Positions 16,834-26,201 of a stretch of DNA of 64,000 bases are shown one piece after another. Position numbers and translations under genes: made by a program. The notes under the pieces are model-generated. The model saw only the letters and a program-made list of their open reading frames with translations. It was not told the DNA's origin and did no database searches. Where the stretch lies: positions 1 to 64,000 of the forward strand of contig NZ_BMGP01000001.1 in the NCBI RefSeq assembly GCF_014640255.1. Direction: 5' to 3'. The stretch comes from Subtercola lobariae (GTDB lineage Bacteria; Actinomycetota; Actinomycetes; Actinomycetales; Microbacteriaceae). Every line of letters starts with the position of its first letter. Position 1 is the first letter of the stretch.

Positions 16834-17090
16834 CGCGAACGATCGTCTTCGACCCGAACGGGTGGGAGGACTACGTCTATTGGCAGACTCAAGATCGCAA
16901 AACGCTCAAGCGAATCAACCAGCTGAACGCTGACGTGCTGCGTGATCCCTTCGGCGGCATCGGAAAACCCGAACCGCTGCGACACATCTTGTCGGGGGCG
17001 TGGTCGCGCCGAATCGACGACGCGAACCGTTTGGTTTACTACGTCACCGACGATCACATCGTCATTCTCCAAGCCCGCGAGCACTACTGA
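16830..17090 (+). CDS. yoeB: YoeB-type mRNA interferase toxin
   Basis: 86 residues, GTG start overlapping the antitoxin stop. YoeB features are all present: the start [26 protein letters not shown], the [20 protein letters not shown] core with catalytic Glu and Arg, and the C-terminal His-Tyr pair (EHY) that completes the active site. YoeB cuts mRNA in the ribosomal A site when the antitoxin is degraded. The pair looks intact. Confidence 0.95.
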   Translation: MTRTIVFDPNGWEDYVYWQTQDRKTLKRINQLNADVLRDPFGGIGKPEPLRHILSGAWSRRIDDANRLVYYVTDDHIVILQAREHY

Positions 17091-17110
17091 CACACATCGA
17101 GGAGTAACGG

Positions 17111-17191
17111 ATGGCACCGCCCAGCGGATGCTGCCATCCAATGAAAATTCGGGCCGAGGCAGCCACTGCGTGGTGCACCATCAAGACCTGA
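17111..17191 (+). other. Possible 26-residue leader peptide before the SDR gene
   Basis: An ATG at 17111, 5 bases behind a GAGGAG, opens a short frame ([17 protein letters not shown]...) that stops at 17189-17191, 23 bases before the SDR start. The ribosome binding site is the only support. The rest of the 17091-17214 gap shows no other structure. Confidence 0.2.
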
Positions 17192-17214
17192 AGCGTCAAA
17201 GGAGACAAAGCGCA

Positions 17215-17967
17215 ATGAAACTTTCTGGGTCGACGATTCTCATCACCGGAGGTGGTTCTGGCATTGGCCGTGGCCTCGCAGAGGCGCTCAGCGCTCGCGG
17301 AAATACGGTCATCGTGGCGGGCCATCGCCCCGACCTGCTCGCCGAAGTGTCTGAGGCAAACCCGACCATCGAGACCCGATTTCTCGACGTGTCGAGTGCT
17401 CAGAGCATCGCCGAAACGGCGACCGAACTCTTAGCGGCTCATCCAGAATTGAACGTGCTGATCAACTGCGCGGGCGTGATGATCGACGACGACCCCACCG
17501 TTGCGGTCGACGACGACGCGATGCAGTTCATCATGAGTACCAACCTGCTCGGGCCGATTCGCATGATCTCGGCCTACATCGAGCACCTTCGAGCGGTGCC
17601 AGATTCGGCGATCGTCAACATCACCTCGATGCTCGGTTACGCGCCCCTCGCCCGCTCGTCGCTCTACTCGGCGACCAAGGCAGCGATGCATTCGTACACG
17701 CTGTCTCTGCGCTACAGATTGCACGACGAAGCTCCCGAAATCATCGAGATTGCACCGCCCCTCACCCGAACCGCGTTGCAAGACGTCAATCTCACCGACC
17801 CGAACGCCATGCCCCTCGACGAGTTTCTCGCCGAGACGCTCGAGGCGCTCGAGTCGGGCGAACCCGAGGCGTATGTCGCCCGGGCCCGTGCGCGACGGGA
17901 TGCTCAGCGAACCGACGACATCGGAATCACCCGTCAGTTCAACGACCTGATGAACGCGTCGAGCTAG
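17215..17967 (+). CDS. Short-chain dehydrogenase/reductase (SDR)
   Basis: 250 residues, classical SDR. NAD(P) motif [10 protein letters not shown] at about 11-20, NCAGV at about 82, catalytic Ser in NITSMLGY and the YSATK active site at about 155. The start at 17215 follows AAAGGAGA by 9 bases. The C-terminal part ([19 protein letters not shown]) matches small YciK/DltE-like cytoplasmic reductases. Substrate unknown. A decayed fragment of a related gene lies at 38635-38676. Confidence 0.92.
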   Translation: MKLSGSTILITGGGSGIGRGLAEALSARGNTVIVAGHRPDLLAEVSEANPTIETRFLDVSSAQSIAETATELLAAHPELNVLINCAGVMIDDDPTVAVDDDAMQFIMSTNLLGPIRMISAYIEHLRAVPDSAIVNITSMLGYAPLARSSLYSATKAAMHSYTLSLRYRLHDEAPEIIEIAPPLTRTALQDVNLTDPNAMPLDEFLAETLEALESGEPEAYVARARARRDAQRTDDIGITRQFNDLMNASS

Positions 17968-17972
17968 CTCAG

Positions 17973-18028
17973 CGGCTGTTCGCTGATGATTTCTGCTCAG
18001 AAAATTGAGTGTTTCGACTGCGGTGACG
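17973..18028 (+). pseudogene. Remnant of an aldolase/BKACE gene junction
   Basis: Bases 17973-17996 are identical to 47479-47502, the end of the HpcH/HpaI aldolase gene plus the first 13 bases of the BKACE gene. Similarity then continues to 18028 (against 47533) with a one-base insertion and several substitutions, so the BKACE frame is broken after MISA. It is a decayed copy of the 5' end of such a gene. From 18029 to 18107 I see nothing recognisable. Confidence 0.7.
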
Positions 18029-18107
18029 GCCTGAAACGCTCCGCCGCCTGACTCCCGCAATCGGCATTCGCTATCGCGATGATCAAGCTCCTCGGAGTGT
18101 TTTTCGT

Positions 18108-19244
18108 TCAGCTTGGCTCGACCGGCTCGACCGGCACGTTCGATTGGCGAGAGGTGAGGTGGATGCTGCTGCCGGGCCACAGAAGGTAGCCGAAGACGAC
18201 GGCGATCGTGCAGCCGAGCAGAGTGTCGAGGAGCCGGATGAGAGGGAATACCGGGTCGGGAGTGCCAATGCTTGCGCTGAGGAGCGCGGATGCGGTGATG
18301 CCGATCACGCTCAGCGCGTAGAGCTTGGGTGCCGCGAATACGGCGAACCCGATGGCCAGCGCGGCAGCAACCGCGATCGGCCAGCTCGCAGGCAGCACCA
18401 AGAGCACCAGTGCCGCGACTGTCGCACCGATGATCGTTCCCACGACGCGGTTGACGGTACGCACGAAGACCGAGCCGTACTCGGGGCGTACGACGACCGC
18501 GACGGTGAGTGGCAGCCAATACGAATGGTCTGGTTCGCGAAGAGCAACCACAGTGGCCGTGGCGATTGCCATGCACAGAGCCAATCGGATGCCCGTTCGG
18601 ATAGCATCTGGCGTTGTCACGACCCGAAAGCTCGCCCGCGAACGTTCGGAAAACGAACTCCGAGTGGTTGACGGCTTCGATGCCGTGGCAGCCACGTGCT
18701 GGTTGAGACGCCACCGCTGAAGAATCCAGGGCGACACACCGGCGATGGCCACGACGAAAGTGCCTGCGAGATACCACGCCCCTTGCTGCCACCATGGCAG
18801 AGGGAGCCCTGCGAATTGTCCGAACGCCAGGCCGATGACGGCCATCACGGCCGTCGCCGTCGCTGCTGGCCCTATTACGCCGAGCATGCCGGCGAGCATC
18901 CCGACGACCGTCGCGGTGACTATCAGTACGACCGGGTCATGCGGCAGAACGATGCCGAGAACAATGCCCGCCACCGCCCCGAAGGCTTGCGCAGCGAGCA
19001 TGGTGAGGCGTGTGCGATACCCCCCGTTGGTGATGAAGACCACCGCGCAGGCGGCCCCGAAGTACGCGACGCCAACCGCATCCATGTGTCCGGTGGCTGC
19101 ACCGACCGCCGCTACGGCACCAGCAGCGATCACGGCGCGAATCGCGGGAAAAACGGCCCACGCAGCGGGCTTCGGCTTGAGCGCTCGTACGCCCGAGTGC
19201 CATATGCCCCGCGTGCCCATACGTCGCCTCGCTCGCATTTTCAC
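18108..19244 (-). CDS. FUSC family membrane protein (aromatic-acid exporter type)
   Basis: 378 residues with two blocks of hydrophobic helices, at about 25-175 and 215-360, separated by a soluble loop (ATASKPSTTRSSFSERSRASF). The second block starts with IRTGIRLALCMAIATATVVAL and contains YWLPLTVAVVVRPEYGSVFVRTVNRVVGTIIGA, the FUSC/YccS signature. Known members export aromatic acids or help resistance to toxic acids. It is a single gene read towards the SDR. Confidence 0.88.
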   Translation of the reverse strand: MKMRARRRMGTRGIWHSGVRALKPKPAAWAVFPAIRAVIAAGAVAAVGAATGHMDAVGVAYFGAACAVVFITNGGYRTRLTMLAAQAFGAVAGIVLGIVLPHDPVVLIVTATVVGMLAGMLGVIGPAATATAVMAVIGLAFGQFAGLPLPWWQQGAWYLAGTFVVAIAGVSPWILQRWRLNQHVAATASKPSTTRSSFSERSRASFRVVTTPDAIRTGIRLALCMAIATATVVALREPDHSYWLPLTVAVVVRPEYGSVFVRTVNRVVGTIIGATVAALVLLVLPASWPIAVAAALAIGFAVFAAPKLYALSVIGITASALLSASIGTPDPVFPLIRLLDTLLGCTIAVVFGYLLWPGSSIHLTSRQSNVPVEPVEPS

Positions 19245-19405
19245 GAATGACTTACCTGATGCATTTTATGCCATAGGCGACTCGCTGTTCTTGGCTCCAG
19301 ATGGCCACCCCGACAGAGGGGCCGGATGACCGCCGGCTGCTGAGGCTGAGCCGCTCAGGTTGGAGCTCCTCGCTAACCGGGCGTTGCACGAGCCATAATT
19401 CAGCC

Positions 19406-20416
19406 ATGGAGTTTTGGTTGCACGGTTTTCCGAACGTTGGTGCTACGAAGGAGTGGGCCGCCCGCGCGGAGCGAGAAGGCTTCACTGGCGTTCTGCTGGC
19501 AGATAGCGAGACCCTGGTGGCCGATCCTTACGTTGAGCTCACTCTTGCCGCCACAGCGACGAAACGCGTGCAGCTCGGAGTCGCGGTGACCAACCCGGTA
19601 ACGCGCCACCCGGCCGTGACGGCTGCGGCGATCGCGACGGTGCATGCGGAGTCCGGTGCGCGGGCGGTTCTCGGTTTTGCTCGCGGTGATTCGGCGCTGC
19701 GGCAGCTGAGCCTGAAGCCAGCATCGGTGAGGGTGTTCGAACAGGCGGTCATCGACTTGCGTCGCTATCTGGGCGACCCGATGTCGTCGATCGGCGAGGT
19801 GACGAGTACCGCGGCGCCCCTGTCGTGGCTGTCGCACACCGTCTCGCGAGTGCCGGTGGATGTCGCGGCCACCGGCCCGGAGGTGATCGCAGTGGGTGCA
19901 GTGTTCGGTGACCGGTTGACCTTCAACCTCGGCGCCGACGTCGAGCGGCTGCGTTGGGCGATTGCACACGCTCGGCGCGCGCGCTCGGCAGCGGGTTTGG
20001 ATCCAGACACGATTTCTCTGGGCGCTTACGTGGATGTGGCGTGCGCCCCGCCGGGCGAGGCGGTCGGGATGGTGCGAGGAAGCGCATCAATCTTCGCGCA
20101 ATTTCTCGCCGAGGGACTTCGCTCTGGGGTTCCCGTCTCTGATCAAGACAAACCTGTTCTCGAGGCGGTCGCAGCCGCGTACAGCGAAGCACAGCACGGT
20201 CAATCGACCGCCCCCCAAGCAGAACTGCTACCCGACGACTTCTTGCAGCGGTTCGCGCTCTGCGGACCGGCCGATACCCTGCTACCGCGGGTCAGGCAAT
20301 TGCGAGACCTCGGCCTTGACCGCATCGTCGTCGTGCCAGCGTCTCGAGACGTCGACGCCTCGGCGATCGACGCGAGCATCTCCGCCTTCGCTCAGGGCGT
20401 CATTCCCTCCCTCTAA
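19406..20416 (+). CDS. Luciferase-like (LLM class) flavin-dependent oxidoreductase
   Basis: 336 residues with the TIM-barrel luciferase fold: FTGVLLADSETLVADPYVELTLAATATKRVQLGVAVTNPVTRHP, then GARAVLGFARGDSAL, and PVDVAATGPEVIAVGAVFGDRL. The general plan fits F420- or FMN-using oxidoreductases such as methylene-tetrahydromethanopterin-reductase-like proteins. The ATG at 19406 gives the family start MEFWLHGFP. The 161-bp gap before it separates it from the divergent FUSC gene; no clear promoter is visible there. Confidence 0.88.
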   Translation: MEFWLHGFPNVGATKEWAARAEREGFTGVLLADSETLVADPYVELTLAATATKRVQLGVAVTNPVTRHPAVTAAAIATVHAESGARAVLGFARGDSALRQLSLKPASVRVFEQAVIDLRRYLGDPMSSIGEVTSTAAPLSWLSHTVSRVPVDVAATGPEVIAVGAVFGDRLTFNLGADVERLRWAIAHARRARSAAGLDPDTISLGAYVDVACAPPGEAVGMVRGSASIFAQFLAEGLRSGVPVSDQDKPVLEAVAAAYSEAQHGQSTAPQAELLPDDFLQRFALCGPADTLLPRVRQLRDLGLDRIVVVPASRDVDASAIDASISAFAQGVIPSL

Positions 20417-20470
20417 CGACACTCATCGCTCACACCGTGTGCATTCTCGCGTTTCGCAGATGCCGAGACG

Positions 20471-22159
20471 TTACGTGATTTCGCTACCCAACGTCGGGGT
20501 ACGCGGCGGTGCCGTTCGGCGTTGCCGAGAACTTTCGAAGGCGTACGCGTATCGCAGCAGGGCAGAGTCTTCGTAGGCGCGACCAGCAATGGTGAGGCCG
20601 ACGGGCATACCGATATCAGAGAGCGTTCCCATCGGCACCGTCACGGTGGGAATGCCGAGGTGCCTGATCGCGAGGTTGCCGTTCGCGACCCAGGTGCCGT
20701 TGCGCCAGGCTTCGTCGGCGGCCTCGGGATCAGTATCGGCGTTGGCGCGGCCGATGTCGGCGACCGCGGGAAACACGACCGCGTCGAGATTGTTCGCAGT
20801 CAGCCACTCTTCGAAGTCGATCTGTCGGGCGGTCTCGAGCCCCCGAATGCCTGCCTCGATATCAGGGATCAGGTGAAGGGGCGCGATTCCACCATGCCGC
20901 GCACGGGTCACGTAGTCGGCCAGGTCGAAGTCGTACCCGGCGTACTGGTCGGGCAGCGCTCCCTTCGGGTGGGGGAAGATCGCAGGCCCGTCGACGTCGG
21001 CAAGGGCGTGCAGGCGCGGGTCGTTATTCTGGGCGAGAAAATCGTGCCATGCCAGCATGCACAACCCCCACGTCTCATTCTCGGCAAACCCTGCCGGAAC
21101 CAGCCCGCGGTCGGCGTATCGCCAATCGCCGCGTTCGGCTCCCTCGTAATTCGTCACCACCGGAAAGTCGACCTCGACGACTTCAGCACCGAGGTGTTCG
21201 AGGTCGATCCGTGCCTGTTGCCAAAGCTGGATGACCGACGGACGGGTGGCGATGGGCGCATCAGTATCAATCTCACCGTTGATGTACATGCGCGGCACCC
21301 CGAGTCGCAATTCGTGCAACGCATCGGGGTCTCGTAGCGAGTCATACGTGTCTGGGCGAACGTCGGATGCTCGCGGAAGTGTAATCCAAGGCTGATCTCG
21401 CCAGAAGTCGCCTCTCGTTTCGGTGTCGTCGGCGACGATCACATCGAGAAGGGTCAGCAGATCTGACACGGTGCGCGTATGCGGTACGACGACATCCATG
21501 GTGGGAACGAGTGGCCAGTTGCCGCGAACCGAGATGATGCCTCGAGATGGCGTATATGCGACGAGGGCATTGTTGGAGGCGGGAGCGCGGCCGGAGGACC
21601 ACGTCTCTTCACCGAGCCCGAACGCGGCGAAGCTTGCAGCAGTTGCTGTTCCAGATCCGTTGGAGGAGCCCGAGCCGAACGCAGATGTGAGGAAGTCGGC
21701 GTTGTACGGGCTCTCCGCCCGCCCGTAGAGGCCGCGCTGCATGCCGCCGTTCGCCATAGGGGGCATGTTCGTGAGTCCGAGAAGCACCGCGCCTGCCGCG
21801 CGCAACCGTGCAATGGTGAATGCGTCGTCGGTGGCTACCAGCTCGGCGAATGCGGGCGAACCGGCTGCGACGGTCATCCCACGCACCTTGTAGCTGTCTT
21901 TGGCGGTGTAGGGGATGCCATCCAGCGGGCCGAGTGTGGCGTGGACGACCCGCCTGCGGTCGGATTCTCGTGCCTCGTTGATCGCGTCAGGGTTCACTAC
22001 GGGAACCGAGTTGAGGCGTATTCCGGCGCGATCGTAGTGTTCGAGGCGGTCGAGGTAGCGGGTGACGAGATCGACGCTAGTGATCGCTCCGGTGTCGAGG
22101 GCTCTGCGCAGCTCTGCCAGAGTGGCTTCGACGACCGTGAAGGGTGGGATTTTTGTCAT
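20471..22159 (-). CDS. Amidase (amidase signature family)
   Basis: 562 residues. The Ser-cisSer-Lys triad can be placed: Lys87 (GIPYTAKDSY), cis-Ser in GSGSSNGSG (about 165-166) and nucleophile Ser189 (EETWSSGRAPAS, in place of the usual DTGGSIR). The C-terminal SDIGMPVGLTIAGRAYEDSALLRYAYAFE is typical. It hydrolyses an amide to acid plus ammonia; the substrate is unknown. It overlaps the next gene by 4 bases and is the last gene of a four-gene leftward operon with an MBL-fold hydrolase, agmatine deiminase and a permease. Confidence 0.93.
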   Translation of the reverse strand: MTKIPPFTVVEATLAELRRALDTGAITSVDLVTRYLDRLEHYDRAGIRLNSVPVVNPDAINEARESDRRRVVHATLGPLDGIPYTAKDSYKVRGMTVAAGSPAFAELVATDDAFTIARLRAAGAVLLGLTNMPPMANGGMQRGLYGRAESPYNADFLTSAFGSGSSNGSGTATAASFAAFGLGEETWSSGRAPASNNALVAYTPSRGIISVRGNWPLVPTMDVVVPHTRTVSDLLTLLDVIVADDTETRGDFWRDQPWITLPRASDVRPDTYDSLRDPDALHELRLGVPRMYINGEIDTDAPIATRPSVIQLWQQARIDLEHLGAEVVEVDFPVVTNYEGAERGDWRYADRGLVPAGFAENETWGLCMLAWHDFLAQNNDPRLHALADVDGPAIFPHPKGALPDQYAGYDFDLADYVTRARHGGIAPLHLIPDIEAGIRGLETARQIDFEEWLTANNLDAVVFPAVADIGRANADTDPEAADEAWRNGTWVANGNLAIRHLGIPTVTVPMGTLSDIGMPVGLTIAGRAYEDSALLRYAYAFESSRQRRTAPPRTPTLGSEIT

Positions 22160-22920
22160 GCGATCGCGCGCCGTTTCGTCAGGTAGTCCTCGATGATTGC
22201 GTGCAGCCGCTCTGGCCCGAACGGGTCGCCGTGGCCGGGATATACAACGCTGATATGCAAACTACGAAGGCGTTCCATCGATGTGGCGTAGGCGCGAACG
22301 TCGCTCCCCTTGATCGTGTCGAGCAGCGGCCCCTCGTACACCACATCGCCCGTGAAGATCGTGCCGTCGGCGGGGTCGTAAAGGGCGATCGAGCCGCGGG
22401 AATGCCCGGGCAAGTGCAACACCGTGAAGCGTCGGTCGCCGAGATCGATGATGTCACCCTCGCTGAGCCAGTGCACATTCTTGGGCGGCAGAAGCCGGTA
22501 GCTGCTGGGCTCGTAGCCCGGAGTCGGCCGTGCCGTGATGAGCACATCGGGAATTGGCTCATCGTAGCTGGCGAGACCGAGCGAGTGGGCGAGCGCGGTT
22601 CCGTCGAGGGTGCCTTCATCTGGGATCAGAATCTGGTCGGCTGTGTGAGCGGAGACTCGATCGAATTCGTGGGCTCCGCCGATGTGATCAAGGTGTCCGT
22701 GGGTGAGCACGACTTCGGGGTTGTTTTCAAACAGGTTGGGTAATTCGTTTCGAAGGGATGCGATACCGAGGCCGGTATCGACGACGAGGTCTCGGTCGGT
22801 GCCGGTGAGGTGCCAGATGTTGGCCCTCACTAGTTCATCGACATTCGGTTCGTCGATGAGCGTCACCGATCGTGTAATCGGTCTGGTTCGGAACCACGGG
22901 CGGGCGACGGGCAGAGTCAA
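22156..22920 (-). CDS. Metallo-beta-lactamase fold hydrolase
   Basis: 254 residues. The zinc-binding motif THGHLDHIGG lies at about 73-82, further ligands in LHLPGHSRGSIAL (His), FTGDVVYEG (Asp) and YPGHGDPF (His). The first 50 residues are typical (WHLTGTDRDLVVDTGLGI). This is the glyoxalase II / lactonase-like branch. It is translationally coupled to the amidase, so it may act on the same compound, for example by opening a ring or thioester. Confidence 0.92.
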   Translation of the reverse strand: MTLPVARPWFRTRPITRSVTLIDEPNVDELVRANIWHLTGTDRDLVVDTGLGIASLRNELPNLFENNPEVVLTHGHLDHIGGAHEFDRVSAHTADQILIPDEGTLDGTALAHSLGLASYDEPIPDVLITARPTPGYEPSSYRLLPPKNVHWLSEGDIIDLGDRRFTVLHLPGHSRGSIALYDPADGTIFTGDVVYEGPLLDTIKGSDVRAYATSMERLRSLHISVVYPGHGDPFGPERLHAIIEDYLTKRRAIA

Positions 22921-22946
22921 GAGTGTTACTTTCGGTTTCGGCTGAG

Positions 22947-23978
22947 TCAGCGTGTCGGCGAGGCGGGTTGTTGTTGAGTTATGCAGTGGATGCCGCCTCC
23001 GCGAGCGAGGATCTCCCGGGCATCCACCGTGACAACGGTGCGCCCCGGGTAGGCAGCGGAGAGAACCTCGCGTGCTAATGCGTCGGCGTCAGGTTCTCCG
23101 TAACCACAGGCGATGACCCCGCCGTTCACGACCAGGTGGTTGACGTAATTCCAGTCGACGAATCCGGTCTCATCGACGAGGGTGTGCGGAGCCGGCAGGT
23201 CAATAATGTTCCAGTTACGCCCAGCCGCGTCCTGGGTGGTTTCAAGAAAACACCGTAGCTCCCGGGTGACTGCATAGTCAGGATGGTCGGGGTTATCTTG
23301 GCGATGAAGCAAGAGGGTACCGGGCGAAGGAATCGCGGCGACCATATCGACGTGACCGCGGGTACCCCATGTCTCGTAGTCGCGGGTCAGCCCCCTGGGC
23401 AGCCAGATGACGTGCGTGGCGCCAATGGTCTGGGCCAGTTCCAGCTCGACTCTCTCTCGTGTTGCGTAAGGGTTTCGATGGTGGTCGAGCTGCACCGTCT
23501 CGGTCACCAACACGGTTCCCTGCCCGTCAACATGAATAGCGCCGCCCTCGTTGACAAGCAGCGATGGGATTCGCGCTGCGCCGGCTTGCATGGCGACGAA
23601 CGCTGCGATCTGACTGTCGTGGTTCCAGGTAGCGGCTTCTTGTGCGCCCCAGCCATTGAAGATCCAGTCGACAGCGCCCAGTTCACCCGCTTCGTTGTGC
23701 ACGAATGTGGGGCCGAAATCGCGCATCCAGAAGTCATCTAGCGGGGCGGGTACGATCTCGATACCCGTGCCGAGCATCCGTTTCGCTCGTTCTAATTCTG
23801 TAGGGTCGACCACCATTGTCACTGGTTCGAATTCGGCGACCGCATGCGCGACGGCCGTCCATGCGGCGTAGCCGGCGTCTGCGGTGCTGCCGGTTCCGAG
23901 GGAGCCGTTCGATCGAGGAAACGCCATCCACGTTCGGTCGTGCGGTGCGGTTTCTGACGGCATCTTCCACTTCGTCAC
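22947..23978 (-). CDS. Agmatine deiminase / peptidyl-arginine deiminase family
   Basis: 343 residues, normal length. Start MPSETAPHDRTWMAFP, substrate motif DDFWMRDFGPTFV, catalytic His in WGTRGHVDM and the C-terminal catalytic Cys in GGGIHCITQQQP identify the agmatine deiminase family, which turns agmatine into N-carbamoylputrescine and ammonia. It overlaps the permease gene by 4 bases. No nitrilase-type carbamoylputrescine amidase is present; the signature amidase downstream may take that step or the enzyme may act on a related guanidine. Confidence 0.92.
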   Translation of the reverse strand: MTKWKMPSETAPHDRTWMAFPRSNGSLGTGSTADAGYAAWTAVAHAVAEFEPVTMVVDPTELERAKRMLGTGIEIVPAPLDDFWMRDFGPTFVHNEAGELGAVDWIFNGWGAQEAATWNHDSQIAAFVAMQAGAARIPSLLVNEGGAIHVDGQGTVLVTETVQLDHHRNPYATRERVELELAQTIGATHVIWLPRGLTRDYETWGTRGHVDMVAAIPSPGTLLLHRQDNPDHPDYAVTRELRCFLETTQDAAGRNWNIIDLPAPHTLVDETGFVDWNYVNHLVVNGGVIACGYGEPDADALAREVLSAAYPGRTVVTVDAREILARGGGIHCITQQQPASPTR

Positions 23979-25477
23979 CGGGCGGCTCCTTCCATGACAG
24001 GTTCGGTGCGATCTGCGCTCGCAGGTCGAGTTGCACGGCGTTGCAGTATCGTCATGACGACATAGATGACGGCGGCGAGGAGTGGGCCGACGATGGCTGA
24101 GAGGTCAGCGCCGCCGAGCGCTTGGGAGATCGGCCCGATAAACAGGGTCGTATCGGCGAATAATACTGCCACCCCCGTTCCGACGACGAGCGCGGTGACT
24201 CCCGGGAGGTTTACGCCATGGAAATACCAGAAGGGCGAATTCGGACGTTCGTCGTGAAGTTGGTGGCCGTCGTAGCTGTTCCTTCTCAGCACGATGTCGG
24301 CGGCGTAAATGGCCAACGCTGGGCCGAGGAGCGCGACGGTGAGTTCGAGGATGCTATTCAGGGTGTCGAAAAAGTTCGAAATGAACAAGGCGTAGCTCGT
24401 GATGGCGACGGCAATGACGGCATCGAAAATTACGGTGACCGATCTCTTCCAGGGGATCCCTGCGGCAAGCAGCGCCAGACCGGTGCTGTACGCGGTGAGC
24501 ACGTTATTTGTGATCGAACCGACCACGATGACGAGTAAGAAGACGGGATAGAACCACGCTGGCAGTAGAGTGCTGAGCGACGATTGCGGATCCGTCATGT
24601 CGACGACCGTTCCGGCGAGCACACCCAAGGTGCCGAGCACGACTGCGGGTATGAACCCGCCGAGCGCCGTCCAGCCCATCACTGCCTTCCTCGAAATATT
24701 CGCGGGCAGGTAGCGAGAATAATCCGCGCCTGTGCCCCACGAGAGTGGAGACGAAGCGATGATCGTGAATCCAATGGCTGCCACGGCCCACAGCGCACCG
24801 CCGTGCAGTTGCTGGTCTGGGGGAAGCTGATACGAGAAGTTCGCGTGTTGCACCACGAAAAACGCTAAGACGGCGAGGCACGCCAGAAGCACCCAGGTGA
24901 ACCAGCCGCTGAGTTTTACGATCGTGGCGTGTCCGAAGACGCTGATCGTGAAGGTTATGAGCGCTGTAACGAGCACGATGAGTACCTGAATCGGGAAGCT
25001 GGCATCACCAAAGAACAACTCGACAAGCGCAAAACCTGCGAGTGCGCCAATGGAAAGATTGATGGCCTCGTACGCGACTCCGATCACCCAACCCAGCACG
25101 AGATTGAAGATCCGGTTTCCACGGATACCGTACATCGTGCGAGTCACAACCTCGCTCGGGCTCCCTGACACCGGTCCGGTGATCGACAGAAAGCCCACGA
25201 GAAGCCAGAACACGTTGCCGGCGACCACGACCGCTAGAGCCTCGAATAGGTTGAGCCCTAGGAGGATAAGGGTGCCCCCGAGAACCAAGTAGAGATACGT
25301 TACGTTCGACGCTGCCCAGACAGAGAACAGAGAGCGTGCCCGGCCATGCCGCTCAGCGTCGGGGATGTAATCGGTGCCGTGTGTCTCGATCTTGCCGGCC
25401 CGGTCGCTAGCAGGCTCTGGCGGGCGCTCGGCGTGCTGCGGTGCAATTGCATTTGTCATCATTGATCCGTTCGTCAT
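23975..25477 (-). CDS. NCS1-type permease (cytosine/purine permease family)
   Basis: 500 residues and about twelve hydrophobic helices. The NCS1 start is visible (cytoplasmic tail, then ARSLFSVWAASNVTYLYLVLGG) together with SITGPVSGSPSEVVTRTMYG and SSPLSWGTGADYSRYLP in the middle. The family imports nucleobases, hydantoins and related nitrogen compounds with Na+ or H+. It is the first gene of the operon with agmatine deiminase and amidase, so the substrate is probably a small nitrogen compound. A second ATG at 25459 is also possible as start. Confidence 0.9.
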   Translation of the reverse strand: MTNGSMMTNAIAPQHAERPPEPASDRAGKIETHGTDYIPDAERHGRARSLFSVWAASNVTYLYLVLGGTLILLGLNLFEALAVVVAGNVFWLLVGFLSITGPVSGSPSEVVTRTMYGIRGNRIFNLVLGWVIGVAYEAINLSIGALAGFALVELFFGDASFPIQVLIVLVTALITFTISVFGHATIVKLSGWFTWVLLACLAVLAFFVVQHANFSYQLPPDQQLHGGALWAVAAIGFTIIASSPLSWGTGADYSRYLPANISRKAVMGWTALGGFIPAVVLGTLGVLAGTVVDMTDPQSSLSTLLPAWFYPVFLLVIVVGSITNNVLTAYSTGLALLAAGIPWKRSVTVIFDAVIAVAITSYALFISNFFDTLNSILELTVALLGPALAIYAADIVLRRNSYDGHQLHDERPNSPFWYFHGVNLPGVTALVVGTGVAVLFADTTLFIGPISQALGGADLSAIVGPLLAAVIYVVMTILQRRATRPASADRTEPVMEGAAR

Positions 25478-25537
25478 CGTTATTGGTGCCGAAACTAATT
25501 GCTTGTTGGTGGATGAGTCAATACCCTGAGTTGTGTG

Positions 25538-26170
25538 ATGTCAACTCGAAAGAATCCCACCCAACGGAAAAGCCCTGTCGCACGCCAAGCCGAGATCGTC
25601 GAAACCGCGAGCCGAATCGCGGTCAACGAGGGCCTTGAGAAAGTCACCGCGAAACATGTGGCCGAGGTTCTCGGAGTTGTTCCAGGCCTCATCAACCATT
25701 ACTTCAATTTCGTAGACGACCTGGTCGCAGCGGCATTCGGGTATGCAACGACAGCCGAACGCACCGAAATTTATGCCGGCGCGTTTGCTGCACCGACACC
25801 GTCACAGCAGCTGCTGCGGCTGTTCACCGAGCTCCTCGATACAGAGAGAGACGCCGTCAGCCTTCTCTGGCTCGACGCCTGGCAAGCCAGCAGGCGACGT
25901 CCAGCGCTGCTCCGCGAGGTCGTTATTCAGATGAGGGCCGATGTGACAGCTCTGGCTGCGCTCATTCAGTCCGGGATCGATGTCGGCGATTTCACCGCGA
26001 TCGACCCATCTGCATCGGCGACGCGGATCATGTCGCTCATCGACGGTTTGAGTGTGCGAGCCGCAACGCGATCATTTATCGACTACGAAGTGGTCGCTGA
26101 GTTGGTTCTGCGAAATGTAGAGCGAGAACTTGATCTTCCCGAGCACGCACTCAGCGGCACAAGCACATGA
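25538..26170 (+). CDS. TetR family transcriptional regulator
   Basis: 210 residues from the ATG at 25538 (a GTG three bases earlier is in frame). The helix-turn-helix is at about 15-60: RQAEIVETASRIAVNEGLEKVTAKHVAEVLGVVPGLINHYF. The C-terminal part with LLDTERDAVSLLWLDAWQASRRRP resembles BetI-like regulators of choline and polyamine genes. It is divergent from the permease gene with 60 bases between them, so it most likely controls that operon. I could not pick a clear palindrome in that gap. Confidence 0.9.
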   Translation: MSTRKNPTQRKSPVARQAEIVETASRIAVNEGLEKVTAKHVAEVLGVVPGLINHYFNFVDDLVAAAFGYATTAERTEIYAGAFAAPTPSQQLLRLFTELLDTERDAVSLLWLDAWQASRRRPALLREVVIQMRADVTALAALIQSGIDVGDFTAIDPSASATRIMSLIDGLSVRAATRSFIDYEVVAELVLRNVERELDLPEHALSGTST

Positions 26171-26201
26171 CCTCGCGACGGTTCAGCCGAGTTTCCGATG
26201 A

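Noticed and set aside
18037-18052. 16-base identity with the end of the aldo/keto reductase gene (3127-3142)
   Set aside because: About one such GC-rich match is expected by chance in 64 kb and no similarity extends beyond it.
17431-18795. 454-codon minus-strand frame across the SDR and FUSC genes
   Set aside because: Arg/His-rich translation typical of a shadow frame in GC-rich DNA; both strands already carry clear genes in other frames.
25478-25537. Search for a TetR operator between the NCS1 permease and tetR genes
   Set aside because: Only a weak ATTGGT / ACTAAT pair with a mismatch is found; not enough to call an operator.
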